NCBI RefSeq assembly: GCF_007556815.1
Contig: NZ_CP041745.1
Span: 1 to 64,000, forward strand
Direction: 5' to 3'
DNA from: Paraburkholderia megapolitana
GTDB lineage: Bacteria > Pseudomonadota > Gammaproteobacteria > Burkholderiales > Burkholderiaceae
Length of the DNA: 64,000 nucleotides
Made by a program: the position numbers and the translations under genes. This document shows positions 29,473-37,332 of the stretch, in pieces. Below the pieces are notes generated by a model, which worked only from the letters and a program-made list of their open reading frames with translations, was not told the DNA's origin and searched no databases. How positions within the stretch are numbered: the stretch's first letter is position 1; every line of letters begins with the position of its first letter.

Positions 29473-31181
29473 CTCACGAGCCGATCCGATGTGGTGATTG
29501 GCGTTCCAGGGGAACTGCCCTGTTCGCAGGGCAGTTCCTTGTGCGACCACGCGCGCGCTCAGACGAAAGCTTCCTTGGTTATCGTCTTCGGGTCGCCGAT
29601 GTCAATGGACTGTCCAACCCTAACTGGCTTGAGTGCGTTGAAAAGACCTTGCCGAAGACGCACGGCATCGCGCGCTGGTGCCCATATTGCCTCGCGGTAG
29701 CAGATCGTTACTGGCGAGAGGAATGGTACGCCGGCTGGCCTGCCTGCTTGACTCATCGTAGCTGGCTTACGTCAACATGTTGCTCGTGCCGGCGGACCTT
29801 GCGCTGGAAACAGGTTCGCTTTGCGCTGTGTACGTGTGGCGCACCGCTGTGTAATGTGAAAGTTGATGATTTTTCGCCTGAAATCCTGAGGCTGATTGGC
29901 GAACAAGCCGATTCGAACACCGACTTGCTATCAGTTGCGGAGCGCTGGAACCTTGCACGTTTCATTGGAGCACTCGCGCGGTTCGGCCTTCAGGGAAAGC
30001 CACTGAAGAAGGCGTCGCGTCAGTCGGAAAACATCGAACAGTTCCTGGTGACTACGGGCGCGTCACTGATCGCTGATCGGCCGGCCTGTTTCGATTTGCT
30101 CGATCGCCTTCGCGCTCCTCCGGTCGGTGTGAGCAACGTCCCGCTGCTGCCGGAAGTCTTCCCGCATTTGCTCACCATGCTGAGGAAACGGCTAGATGAG
30201 GCCGAGCGTTGCTGGATGTTGAACCTGCTGGATGCATACGTCACGGATTCGTCGCGCAACGTGTCGTCGGTGCTCTGGGAGCGTAAAGGTGTTGCCGGGC
30301 GAGCAGGCTGGGAGCCGGGTGGCCGGCAGAAGACACGAAACCCTGCCATTGCCACCGTGCTCGCGCAGACCGGCGTCATCGTACCGGTCAGACGAACCCG
30401 GGCAGGACGGCAGAAGTTCGTCATCAGCCGCACGGATCTACAAAGTCTTCAGAAAGCCCAGCGTTCGCTTGTCACGCTGAAAACCGCGGCGCGATACGCC
30501 GGGATGTCCAGCAGACGTATTGAGGCACTGGCGAAGGCGGGTTTGATTACTTCCACCTCGACGCGGATCGACAAGAGGTCTATTGATCATCTGCTCGACA
30601 GCATCGTTGGTGCCTGTGCCCGGGATGCTCCAGCGCTCGACGATCCAGTTAGCGTGGCCGATGCCCTGCGTCTGTACGTTCCCGTTGAAGCTTCCGCGGT
30701 GTTCTTCGACCGGCTCGTGAACGGCAACGTACGCCTTGTTCCGACCCGGATCAAGATGCCGATGCTCCGGCAGATCTTCGTTGACCGGTGCGATGTGGCT
30801 GCTTCCATACGGGTTGCCGTTGAATCGGGCTCGCCGCTATCTATCGTTGAGGCAGCGCGTCGGCTCGGCATCAAGCAGGAAGTGATGTACCACCTGGTCA
30901 ACATAGGTCTGGTCAAGACCCGAACAGGAAAACTGCGGCGCCGGGCAGCGCGGGTCATCGAAGCTGATGACCTGCTGAAGTTCACCGAGCAATTTGCACC
31001 ACTGCTCACGATGGCGAAAGCGGCAGGAGTTTCTCCTCGCCAGGCCCCCGAGTGGGCGAGACAGAGCGGTGTCGGGCTCATAACCGGGCCGTCAGTCGAT
31101 GGTGGACGGCAGTACTGGATCCGCAGGCCAGCCGGTGTAGACATCTCTCGCGGAGTAATACCTGCACGTGTGAAAGATTAA
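29469..31181 (+). CDS. tniQ: TniQ/TnsD-family target selector 2
   Basis: The 570-residue protein has the TniQ start FLVRPRARSDESFLGYRLRVADVNG (residues 23-47), a zinc site C71-x2-C74 and C93-x2-H96 (WCPYC ... PACLTH), and a second Cys cluster near 104-123 (CCSC, CTCG). Two helix-turn-helix segments follow (SLVTLKTAARYAGMSSRRIE near 335 and SIVEAARRLGIKQEVMYHL near 460). A 12-bp hairpin occupies codons 15-24; a start downstream of it, at TTG/GTG before CGACCA, is possible since family similarity begins there. Two tniQ-type genes per element is known for several Tn7-like groups, where they give two targeting routes. Confidence 0.85.
   Translation: MTHEPIRCGDWRSRGTALFAGQFLVRPRARSDESFLGYRLRVADVNGLSNPNWLECVEKTLPKTHGIARWCPYCLAVADRYWREEWYAGWPACLTHRSWLTSTCCSCRRTLRWKQVRFALCTCGAPLCNVKVDDFSPEILRLIGEQADSNTDLLSVAERWNLARFIGALARFGLQGKPLKKASRQSENIEQFLVTTGASLIADRPACFDLLDRLRAPPVGVSNVPLLPEVFPHLLTMLRKRLDEAERCWMLNLLDAYVTDSSRNVSSVLWERKGVAGRAGWEPGGRQKTRNPAIATVLAQTGVIVPVRRTRAGRQKFVISRTDLQSLQKAQRSLVTLKTAARYAGMSSRRIEALAKAGLITSTSTRIDKRSIDHLLDSIVGACARDAPALDDPVSVADALRLYVPVEASAVFFDRLVNGNVRLVPTRIKMPMLRQIFVDRCDVAASIRVAVESGSPLSIVEAARRLGIKQEVMYHLVNIGLVKTRTGKLRRRAARVIEADDLLKFTEQFAPLLTMAKAAGVSPRQAPEWARQSGVGLITGPSVDGGRQYWIRRPAGVDISRGVIPARVKD
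29511..29538. promoter_or_regulatory. 12-bp perfect hairpin with TTCG loop at the start of tniQ2
   Basis: GGAACTGCCCTG pairs without mismatch with CAGGGCAGTTCC around a TTCG tetraloop, within the first 70 bases of the tniQ2 frame and just downstream of the tniQ1 stop. No T-run follows, so it is not a plain terminator. It may attenuate or couple translation of the second selector. Confidence 0.7.
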
Positions 31182-31226
31182 TTTTTGAGGGGGCGGCTTA
31201 ACCCGTTCCTGCTATCAGGAGTTCGT

Positions 31227-31838
31227 ATGGGAATCTGGCATGCTGCTCTGGTTGAGTCGGAACCCGTTGCTTTCCTGGCTCGCTGGCAAGTGATGGAGAC
31301 AGAGACGGGCTTTCGCCATTTCATTGGGCACAACCTGAGAACCGGGTGCGGGCGAGTAAGCACCTGTATCGTGAAATTTGATCGGGAGACGCGTCGCGGC
31401 GTAACGCAATCCGGGAGAATCTACGAGCTCGTCGCGGAAAGCGGCGTCGATTTTAACGCCAACATTGCATGGACCATCAGGTGTGTTGAATCTGATATGA
31501 CCTCCACGGACGTTTCGTCCGAGTACGCCCAACCGGCAATCGATCTGCAACGACCTGCGGCTCCCTTCATTGCCGATCTGCTCTATGACGGCAATCCCCG
31601 ACGCCTGACCGGCAAGGTGCAGGTGACCGGTCAATCCTTCGACGCACGGTATCCGGAGGATCTGGCGGAACTGCTGTTTGCCAAAGGCGTGAGACACGGT
31701 TACCTGCGTTTTCCTGAGCTCGACAAAATCGGGAGTCAGCCCTGGTTCGTTGATCTCGCGCGAGCGGTAGAGCGCCGACTCAATCAACTGGAGCGGGGTT
31801 TGCTGCGAGATCCCGATAGACCAGAGGGCAAGGAGTGA
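31227..31838 (+). CDS. Unknown protein downstream of tniQ
   Basis: The 203-residue protein is not recognised. It is soluble, without signal peptide or membrane segment. Segments such as FLARWQVMETETGFRHFIGHN, SGRIYELVAESGVDFNANIAW and LFAKGVRHGYLRFPELDKIG look like a compact globular protein of alternating strands and helices. AGGAG precedes the ATG. It follows tniQ2 by 45 bp on the same strand and precedes a metallophosphoesterase, so it is the first cargo gene of the transposition module. Confidence 0.65.
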   Translation: MGIWHAALVESEPVAFLARWQVMETETGFRHFIGHNLRTGCGRVSTCIVKFDRETRRGVTQSGRIYELVAESGVDFNANIAWTIRCVESDMTSTDVSSEYAQPAIDLQRPAAPFIADLLYDGNPRRLTGKVQVTGQSFDARYPEDLAELLFAKGVRHGYLRFPELDKIGSQPWFVDLARAVERRLNQLERGLLRDPDRPEGKE

Positions 31839-31927
31839 ACGTGATGTACGGGTTATCTGCCGCTATAGAACACTGTGATCTGGCGCGGGACGCCCCGGTC
31901 AGCAATCAACCCCTTTAGCGTGAAATC

Positions 31928-32722
31928 ATGAAACTGCTCGTCCTGTCCGATCTGCACAATGAATTTGAGCCAATCGTAGCTGATGCGGAGGCCGTCACCC
32001 GTGCAGACGTCGTCGTGCTTGCGGGTGATATCCACATAAAGAATCGTAGCGTTGAATGGGCTCAGGCGTTCGTTGCTGATCCGGCCAAGCCCGTCATCCT
32101 GGTGGCCGGGAATCACGAATTCTACGGGGGGCACTTCGACTCCACGCTGGACAAGCTTCGTGAGTCCGCACGCGGCACCAACATTCACGTTCTGGAGGAC
32201 GACGTCCTCGTGCTTGGTGATGTCCGTTTTCTGGGTTGTACGCTCTGGACGGATTTCAGGCTCTACGGCGACGACGTCTCGCCCGTGGTTTGCATGCGAG
32301 ATGCACAGAGCGCGATGAGCGATTTCCGCCTGATTCGGGCGACGCCGACGTATAGAAAACTGTATCCGGCAGACACGGTCCGGCGACACGAGCGGTCGCG
32401 CGCGTGGCTTGCCAACGCGTTGAGTGAGCCATTCGACGGCAAGACCGTGGTCGTCACGCATCACGCGCCGTCTCCCGGTTCTGTCGAGGCACAGTACGAG
32501 GGAGATTCGTTGACGCCGGCGTACGCGTCTGACCTTGAATATCTTATGGGGCCTGCCGTTCCGTTATGGATTCACGGGCACATGCATACCAGTTTTGACT
32601 ATGTGGTTCCGGCCGGCGACGCTTCCGGTGGGCAGGGCACACGCGTGCTCTGCAATCCACGCGGATATTCGCCGCAGCAGCTGAACCCGGACTTCAATCC
32701 TGGCCTGCTGGTCGAGATATGA
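31928..32722 (+). CDS. Calcineurin-like metallophosphoesterase
   Basis: The 264-residue protein carries all metal-binding motifs of the metallophosphoesterase family: LSDLHNEF (DxH) near residue 7, VVLAGDIH (GDxH) near 34, AGNHEFYGG (GNHE) near 60, VVTHHAP near 177 and WIHGHMHTSFDY near 215. These coordinate two metal ions to hydrolyse phosphoesters; the substrate (nucleotide, nucleic acid or lipid) cannot be told. It is cytoplasmic. It stands alone between the unknown cargo gene and an interrupted exonuclease, in the same orientation. Confidence 0.9.
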   Translation: MKLLVLSDLHNEFEPIVADAEAVTRADVVVLAGDIHIKNRSVEWAQAFVADPAKPVILVAGNHEFYGGHFDSTLDKLRESARGTNIHVLEDDVLVLGDVRFLGCTLWTDFRLYGDDVSPVVCMRDAQSAMSDFRLIRATPTYRKLYPADTVRRHERSRAWLANALSEPFDGKTVVVTHHAPSPGSVEAQYEGDSLTPAYASDLEYLMGPAVPLWIHGHMHTSFDYVVPAGDASGGQGTRVLCNPRGYSPQQLNPDFNPGLLVEI

Positions 32723-32756
32723 ACCGGGGTTCACCGTTTAACAGGACATCACGGCG

Positions 32757-33230
32757 ATGCGGATTTTTGTCGATACCGAATTTACGGACTTCATAGACTG
32801 CGACCTGATCAGCATTGCACTGGTGGCCGACGATGGTCGCGAGTTCTATGCGGAGCGCAACGACTTTGATTAGGGCGCGTGCAGTGCATTTGTCCGGGAG
32901 GCGGTACTCCCGCAGCTCGGTCAGTATCCTGAGCGACTGTTTTCGCGCTCTGACCTCCATGCCGCACTCCATGACTGGCTCCGGCAATTCGGGGGCGGGA
33001 CATTCTGCATGGATTACAACGGCGACTGGGATCTGCTCGTTGATGCTCTCGATGGTGTGCCCGACGGCTGGGAAGGGCAGGTCGTCTGGGATCAGGCAGA
33101 CAAGGTCCGGCTGGAGTCTTATTTTCGGCAATGCGGAGGGCGACACCACTCCCTGCATGATGCCCGTGCCCTGCGCTACGCAGTACACGGTAATGTTCCG
33201 CCACCCACGGCCGGAAGCGTCGTCCCTTGA
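32757..33230 (+). pseudogene. 3'-5' exonuclease-like gene with in-frame stop
   Basis: The frame starts MRIFVDTEFTDFIDCDLISI, with the DTEFTD acidic exonuclease-type motif, and continues for 38 codons to a TAG at 32871-32873; the same frame then goes on as GACSAFVREAVLPQLGQYPE, FGGGTFCMDYNGDWDLL and HHSLHDARALRYAVHGNVPP to the stop at 33230. The later HSLHDARAL and DYNGDWD segments supply further acidic/His residues of a DEDD-type nuclease. One base change would restore a 157-residue protein, so it is a recent pseudogene or a suppressed stop. It follows the phosphoesterase by 34 bp. Confidence 0.8.
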
Positions 33231-33290
33231 CTGGCGCCGGGGCGTCCCAGGTTTTTACGGGTAAGGATATCGAAGTGTCAGGAGATGCAA

Positions 33291-33539
33291 ATGAGTCGCG
33301 AAGAAAATGATAGTGATGATGACGGCTTGCCACCGCCGCCTGAGGGATTCAGCACATGGCTGGATTACGCCGTCTTCAATATGGATACGCGAAGCGTGTG
33401 GCACGAGTTCCTGTTCAGTGCCGATCCAGATCTCAAGAATTTCAATCGCGACGAGATCCAGAGGGCGGCCGAGCAGGAACTTCGTATGCTGCGAGCCAGA
33501 GCAGGGGTACCCGACACCTATCCCGGCGAGAGAAGCTGA
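33291..33539 (+). CDS. Small acidic protein of unknown function
   Basis: An 82-residue frame with a very acidic N-terminus (SREENDSDDDGLPPPPEG) and a helical rest (FNRDEIQRAAEQELRMLRAR). AGGAG six bases before the ATG at 33291 supports translation from there rather than from the ATG two codons upstream. It lies 60 bp after the interrupted exonuclease in the same direction. I do not recognise it. About 195 bases follow without a gene before the convergent gene ending at 33736. Confidence 0.55.
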   Translation: MSREENDSDDDGLPPPPEGFSTWLDYAVFNMDTRSVWHEFLFSADPDLKNFNRDEIQRAAEQELRMLRARAGVPDTYPGERS

Positions 33540-33735
33540 AAGCGTTATGGCTACGATCCGGAGATGGGTCTTCGGTCGGCTTCGTATTCGCGCGTAGCAA
33601 TCACCCTGCTATCTGGATCAGCCGTACACAGAAGCTTGCTGCTTCTAGAATCCGGTGTTTGCCTTGGCGGTCACGTTGATCCGTCGAGGTCTTCGTCGGA
33701 CATCGATCCGGATCGCGATGTGCCGACCGGACCGG

Positions 33736-34668
33736 CTACACGGCCAGGCACCCTCGTGCAGCCGCGATCGTGATCGTTGCTTCCATCCCCGCTGTGAACC
33801 GCAGATAGTCGGCCTCCATTCCATCGGAGAAGATCACACCGTTCTCGGGCATCCTCGAACGCAGTCGAAGTGGTTGTCCGGCGCTCACGGAGCCGAATAC
33901 CAGTTCAGTCTTCGAGGCCCGACTCGGGAACGGTTCGCGCACTGCAAAGGTCAGTTTTGGACTGTCCCACGGTTGTGGCTGATACTCGACCCGCTCGCCC
34001 GGGATGTGCAGCGCCTCGGCGACACCCAGTGAACCCGTGACGATGCTCTTCAGCCACGCCGTCGATCCGAGCCCGGTAGAAACGATGATGCCGGACGACG
34101 ACTGCGATTCACGCCGCTCGCCCAGTTCGATCTCATACAGCGCAGAGGAATGGGTGCGCGGTCCAATGAACAAGTCATTCACGGCACGCAGTACCTGCCC
34201 GTCTGACAAACGGGCCTCTGCCATCGTCACCGACCTGATGGACCGACGATTCGCCACGACATCTGCGAGTACGGCGCCCAGATCCTTCGGCTCAAAGGGC
34301 AACAGGACGCCGTCCCAACGACGAGGCTCCGGGTTGAGACCGATCAGCGGCTGCCCATCGAGGTATTTCATTGAGTTCGCGACCAGCCCATCCTGCCCAA
34401 GCGCGACGACGATATCGTCGGGCGCGAATATGAAGTTCGGCAGATACGCACGGTCAACCACCTGGTAGCGGCCCCACGTCTCCAACGCACTGACGGTAAT
34501 CTGCAGACTCTGTGCGTACGCAGCATTCTCGGCGAGGTAATCCGAGAAATCCGCCCCGAGGTGCTCGATGTAGAACCTTGCCTGCGCCAGCGTGTGGTGG
34601 CGCGCGATCAGCTCCTCAAGCCGCGTACGGCGTGTGACCAGCACAACTTTCCGGTCACCGGCATTCAT
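33736..34668 (-). CDS. NAD kinase-like (ATP-NAD/sugar kinase-type) protein
   Basis: The 310-residue protein resembles the ATP-NAD kinase superfamily. The phosphate-binding motif appears as VVALGQDGLVANS near residue 88, replacing the canonical GGDGT, and the second motif is STGLGSTAW near 195 (canonical STPTGSTAY). C-terminal MPENGVIFSDGMEADYLRF fits the family's final strands. It would be cytoplasmic and either phosphorylate NAD or bind a related nucleotide. Its ATG overlaps the stop of the SPFH gene by four bases, and both are transcribed away from the NUDIX regulator. The changed GGDG motif makes the activity uncertain. Confidence 0.75.
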   Translation of the reverse strand: MNAGDRKVVLVTRRTRLEELIARHHTLAQARFYIEHLGADFSDYLAENAAYAQSLQITVSALETWGRYQVVDRAYLPNFIFAPDDIVVALGQDGLVANSMKYLDGQPLIGLNPEPRRWDGVLLPFEPKDLGAVLADVVANRRSIRSVTMAEARLSDGQVLRAVNDLFIGPRTHSSALYEIELGERRESQSSSGIIVSTGLGSTAWLKSIVTGSLGVAEALHIPGERVEYQPQPWDSPKLTFAVREPFPSRASKTELVFGSVSAGQPLRLRSRMPENGVIFSDGMEADYLRFTAGMEATITIAAARGCLAV

Positions 34669-35693
34669 GATGCCGCCCCGACGCCGGCACCCATCAGCCC
34701 TTGCAGCAGCTCAGGGGATACGTTCAGTTGACCAATGCGCTCGGCCCGTTCTGCGATGCCACCGAATGCCTGGGCGATCAGCTGTCCGGGTTGCATACCG
34801 GCCGCAGCCAGCGCGTTGACGATGCGCGGATCGGCCTTCTCCAGCGCCTGCATCAGCACGGCTACCCTGTGTGCCTCAGCATCGGCCAGCGTGCCGCTGT
34901 TGTGAGCCTGTCCGGTGACAAACGCCTTGCGCTTCTCCTCAAGCGCGATATCGGAAGCCATCTGCTCGTTGCGCAGTTCGTTTTCCTTGCGCATCAGGGT
35001 CGCCTTGGCCTCCATCTGCGTTTCGCGGATCTGCCGCTTCTTCTGCTCGACGGCGATATCAGTGTCCAGTTCATTCTGGCGGATGGCGCGCTCGTTCTCG
35101 ACGGCCGACATCCGGCGCAGATAGACCGCGTCGTCAGCGGCCTTGAGATTGGACTCGCGAGCTTCGGCTTCCAGCGCGCGTGCAATGTCGGGTGTGGGCT
35201 TGACCGCCATGACCGATACGCCCAGAACCTCCAGCCCGAGCGCCTCGATTTCGGGTTGAGCAGACAGATCCGACTGTACGGTGCGGGCAATCATCGCCGA
35301 CGAGCGCAACGCCTGCTTTAGCTCCAGTGCCTGCACTGCCTGCTGCACGATCACCTCGACCTGCATCGCGACCCGGTCACCCAAACGCTTCGGGTCCTCC
35401 GAGATGTAGGAGTGCCCATCCTTTGCCAGCGAGAAATCCATCATCGCAGCCGTACGGCGCGGGTCGCTGATGCGATAGGTCACCTGCCCCTGCACGGTCA
35501 CGCTCTGAAAATCGGCAGTGACAAGCTCAAGGATGAAAGGACGGTCCTGACTGGCAACCGGCACCGCCACCAGCGTTGTGGTGGGAGCGTAGTAGAAGAA
35601 CGACAGCCCCGATCCTTCGCGCATGACCTTGCCGGCGCGGAACTGCATCAGGTGAACCGTAGGCTGGGACTTGATGAAACGCATACCGAGCAT
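34665..35693 (-). CDS. SPFH/Band-7 domain protein
   Basis: The 342-residue protein has an SPFH domain (about 10-190, with VTADFQSVTVQGQVTYRISD) followed by a long charged coiled coil (about 190-270, with AVEQKKRQIRETQMEAKATL) and a Gly/Ala-rich tail. SPFH proteins form oligomeric rings or scaffolds on membranes; no transmembrane segment is clear here, so it may assemble in the cytoplasm or peripherally. I chose the ATG at 35693, preceded by AAAGGAG, over an upstream in-frame codon that crosses the operator. It is coupled to the NAD-kinase-like gene and regulated from the shared operator region. Confidence 0.88.
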   Translation of the reverse strand: MLGMRFIKSQPTVHLMQFRAGKVMREGSGLSFFYYAPTTTLVAVPVASQDRPFILELVTADFQSVTVQGQVTYRISDPRRTAAMMDFSLAKDGHSYISEDPKRLGDRVAMQVEVIVQQAVQALELKQALRSSAMIARTVQSDLSAQPEIEALGLEVLGVSVMAVKPTPDIARALEAEARESNLKAADDAVYLRRMSAVENERAIRQNELDTDIAVEQKKRQIRETQMEAKATLMRKENELRNEQMASDIALEEKRKAFVTGQAHNSGTLADAEAHRVAVLMQALEKADPRIVNALAAAGMQPGQLIAQAFGGIAERAERIGQLNVSPELLQGLMGAGVGAAS

Positions 35694-35709
35694 GGTGATC
35701 TCCTTTGAG

Positions 35710-35747
35710 GTTGTACAGTACAACTTGTATGAGTTGCACAATACAAC
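35710..35747. promoter_or_regulatory. Two palindromic operators between SPFH and NUDIX genes
   Basis: GTTGTACAGTACAAC (35710-35724) is a perfect 15-bp palindrome; a near copy GTTGCACAATACAAC lies at 35733-35747, centre to centre 23 bp. Both sit between the divergent SPFH and NUDIX starts. This spacing and symmetry fit a dimeric regulator, most likely the adjacent NUDIX-wHTH protein, controlling both directions. Confidence 0.8.
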
Positions 35748-35752
35748 TTACA

Positions 35753-36532
35753 ATGCGGAACGTCAAGATTTATTGGTCCTCCATGACAACCCGTTCAGCT
35801 TCTTCCAATCGCAATGCAAGCCGCAGCCGGAAACTCGCGCTGCCGTACACGACGGTCGATGTGGTGATTTTCACGGTGCTCGATGACGCGTTGCAGGTGT
35901 TGCTCGTGCAACGACGGGGCGACGGCGATGAGCCCTTTCCTGGCCGTTGGGCGTTACCCGGTGGCTTTGTCGATGTCGAGGCGGATTCAAGCCTGGAGGA
36001 TTGCGCGCGGCGAAAGCTTGAAGACAAGACCGGCGTTGCCAGCCCTTACCTCGAGCAACTGGGTAGCTGGGGAAGTAGCACACGTGACCCGCGTGGATGG
36101 TCGGCTACTCACGTCTATTTCACGTTGATTCCCGGACAGGATGTGTCTCTCGTCAAGGGGGCCAATGCTGCGGACGTGGCCTGGTTCAAGGTTGACGAAG
36201 TGCTGCATCCACGGGGCCTTGCGTTCGACCACGATGACATCCTTCAATCCGCAGTCGAACGGTTGAGAGGCAAGGTCGAGTACACGTCATTACCCGCGTT
36301 TCTATTGCCGGAGCCATTTACGCTGCCGCAGTTGCAGCGGATGTACGAGGTGGTCCTGGGGCGTCCGGTGGATAAAAGCGGTTTTCGTACGCGGATGCTG
36401 GCAGGCCGCTTTTTGGAGGAAGTGGGTTACGCCGACGGGGAATCCAATCGTCCCGCGAAAGGATATAGACTGATTGACCGGCTTTCGCTGGTGGTGTTTC
36501 CGCGGACCTTCAGTCCGCGCGGCGCTGACTAA
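35753..36532 (+). CDS. NUDIX-wHTH regulator, NrtR-like
   Basis: The 259-residue protein joins a NUDIX domain (about 30-165) to a C-terminal winged-helix segment (about 175-245, with LPEPFTLPQLQRMYEVVLGR). The NUDIX box reads GGFVDVEADSSLEDCARRKL followed by EDKTGV: catalytic Glu residues of REUxEExG are replaced (RKLEDK), as in NrtR-type regulators that sense NAD-related ligands without hydrolysis. It faces the SPFH/NAD-kinase-like operon across two palindromes. The start is uncertain: ATG 35753 is next to the operator, ATG 35783 is an alternative, and neither has a strong ribosome-binding site. Confidence 0.85.
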   Translation: MRNVKIYWSSMTTRSASSNRNASRSRKLALPYTTVDVVIFTVLDDALQVLLVQRRGDGDEPFPGRWALPGGFVDVEADSSLEDCARRKLEDKTGVASPYLEQLGSWGSSTRDPRGWSATHVYFTLIPGQDVSLVKGANAADVAWFKVDEVLHPRGLAFDHDDILQSAVERLRGKVEYTSLPAFLLPEPFTLPQLQRMYEVVLGRPVDKSGFRTRMLAGRFLEEVGYADGESNRPAKGYRLIDRLSLVVFPRTFSPRGAD

Positions 36533-36655
36533 GTCACAAAGCGGCAAATCGCAGACGTTGAAGCGCGCTGGCTGCGCCGTAGAATACCCATGTCCCTGAG
36601 GCTCTGATACAGAAGAATACTGCTTCGCTGCGAGCCACCTGGTAAGGTGTAGCAG

Positions 36656-36922
36656 TTATTCCGCTCCGCCGAAGTTCGCTGCCGTTGAATGCAATGTTGC
36701 ACCGCAAGTGGTCTTGTGTCCGTCGAAGGCGACGGCCCGCCCCTCGACCATGAAATTTGAATCGCCCTCGGCAATGAAGCAGACCTGGTGGCCTTCAATG
36801 GGGCAAATACATGTGTCACCCACTCGTGCCACAGCGCGGCCGTCGACCTCGAATTTTTCAGCGCCAGTCAGGACTGATCCACCGTGGCTCGTGGGGTCGC
36901 CGACGCGAATGACGTTCTTCAT
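36656..36922 (-). CDS. PAAR-domain T6SS spike-tip protein
   Basis: The 88-residue protein is a complete PAAR domain: VIRVGDPTSHGGSVLTG, then VGDTCICPIEGHQVCF and AFDGHKTTCGATL. PAAR proteins cap the VgrG trimer with a zinc-bound cone and sharpen the T6SS spike. It carries no toxin extension, so it should serve the lipase effector encoded upstream. It is the last gene of the cluster vgrG-tle-tli-membrane protein-PAAR. Confidence 0.93.
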   Translation of the reverse strand: MKNVIRVGDPTSHGGSVLTGAEKFEVDGRAVARVGDTCICPIEGHQVCFIAEGDSNFMVEGRAVAFDGHKTTCGATLHSTAANFGGAE

Positions 36923-36968
36923 GAATCAGCTCCGTTCGCTTTCGTTACTTCTGCGCATGCAAGACGAT

Positions 36969-37322
36969 TTACCACCGCGTCGGATTTCTTAGTGAGCGCA
37001 TCAAGCAGAAAACCCATACGGCAGCGTTAAGGGGTATCCACACAAGTGCCGCGGTGTCCGGAAGGCCATTGCTCTGACTGCCTCCATTACTTGTCGCACT
37101 GAGTAGTGTCAGCATCACATTCGCGAGAAATAGCACGAAGCCCACCCACCAGGTACGTGGCAGCAAGGGGGTTGTGATGGCGACTGCCCGTCGGCGCTCC
37201 GACGACCGTCTTGCCAGACCGTACAGGGCGAGAATCAACAGGACTGAGGCAATCAGGCACGTGGCCAGTCCGAAGACAATGAACCAGATGAACGCCCCTG
37301 GCAGAATCACAATATCAGACAT
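36969..37322 (-). CDS. Small membrane protein in T6SS cluster 1
   Basis: The 117-residue protein has three hydrophobic segments: GAFIWFIVFGLATCLIASVL, WWVGFVLFLANVMLTLLS and AALVWIPLNAAVWVFCLM, hence an inner-membrane protein. The ATG at 37322 (MSDIVILPG) was chosen; the upstream extension is out of character. It lies 10 bp after the Tli4-type immunity gene and 46 bp before the PAAR gene, all in one direction. It may be an accessory immunity or export factor for the lipase; function unknown. Confidence 0.7.
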   Translation of the reverse strand: MSDIVILPGAFIWFIVFGLATCLIASVLLILALYGLARRSSERRRAVAITTPLLPRTWWVGFVLFLANVMLTLLSATSNGGSQSNGLPDTAALVWIPLNAAVWVFCLMRSLRNPTRW

Positions 37323-37332
37323 GGCGTGCCGG

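Larger units (their letters stand above)
23722..31181 (+). mobile_element. Tn7-like transposition module (xre-tnsA-tnsB-tnsC-tniQ-tniQ)
   Basis: Five transposition genes overlap or abut on one strand and all appear intact, so this is a candidate active Tn7-like transposon. The coordinates cover genes only. Its terminal repeats are not certain: candidates are the AT-rich block at 23430-23640 on the left, or the far modules at 5597 and 57030, which would make it a 51-kb element. No TnsE and no CRISPR array or Cas gene is present. Confidence 0.85.
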
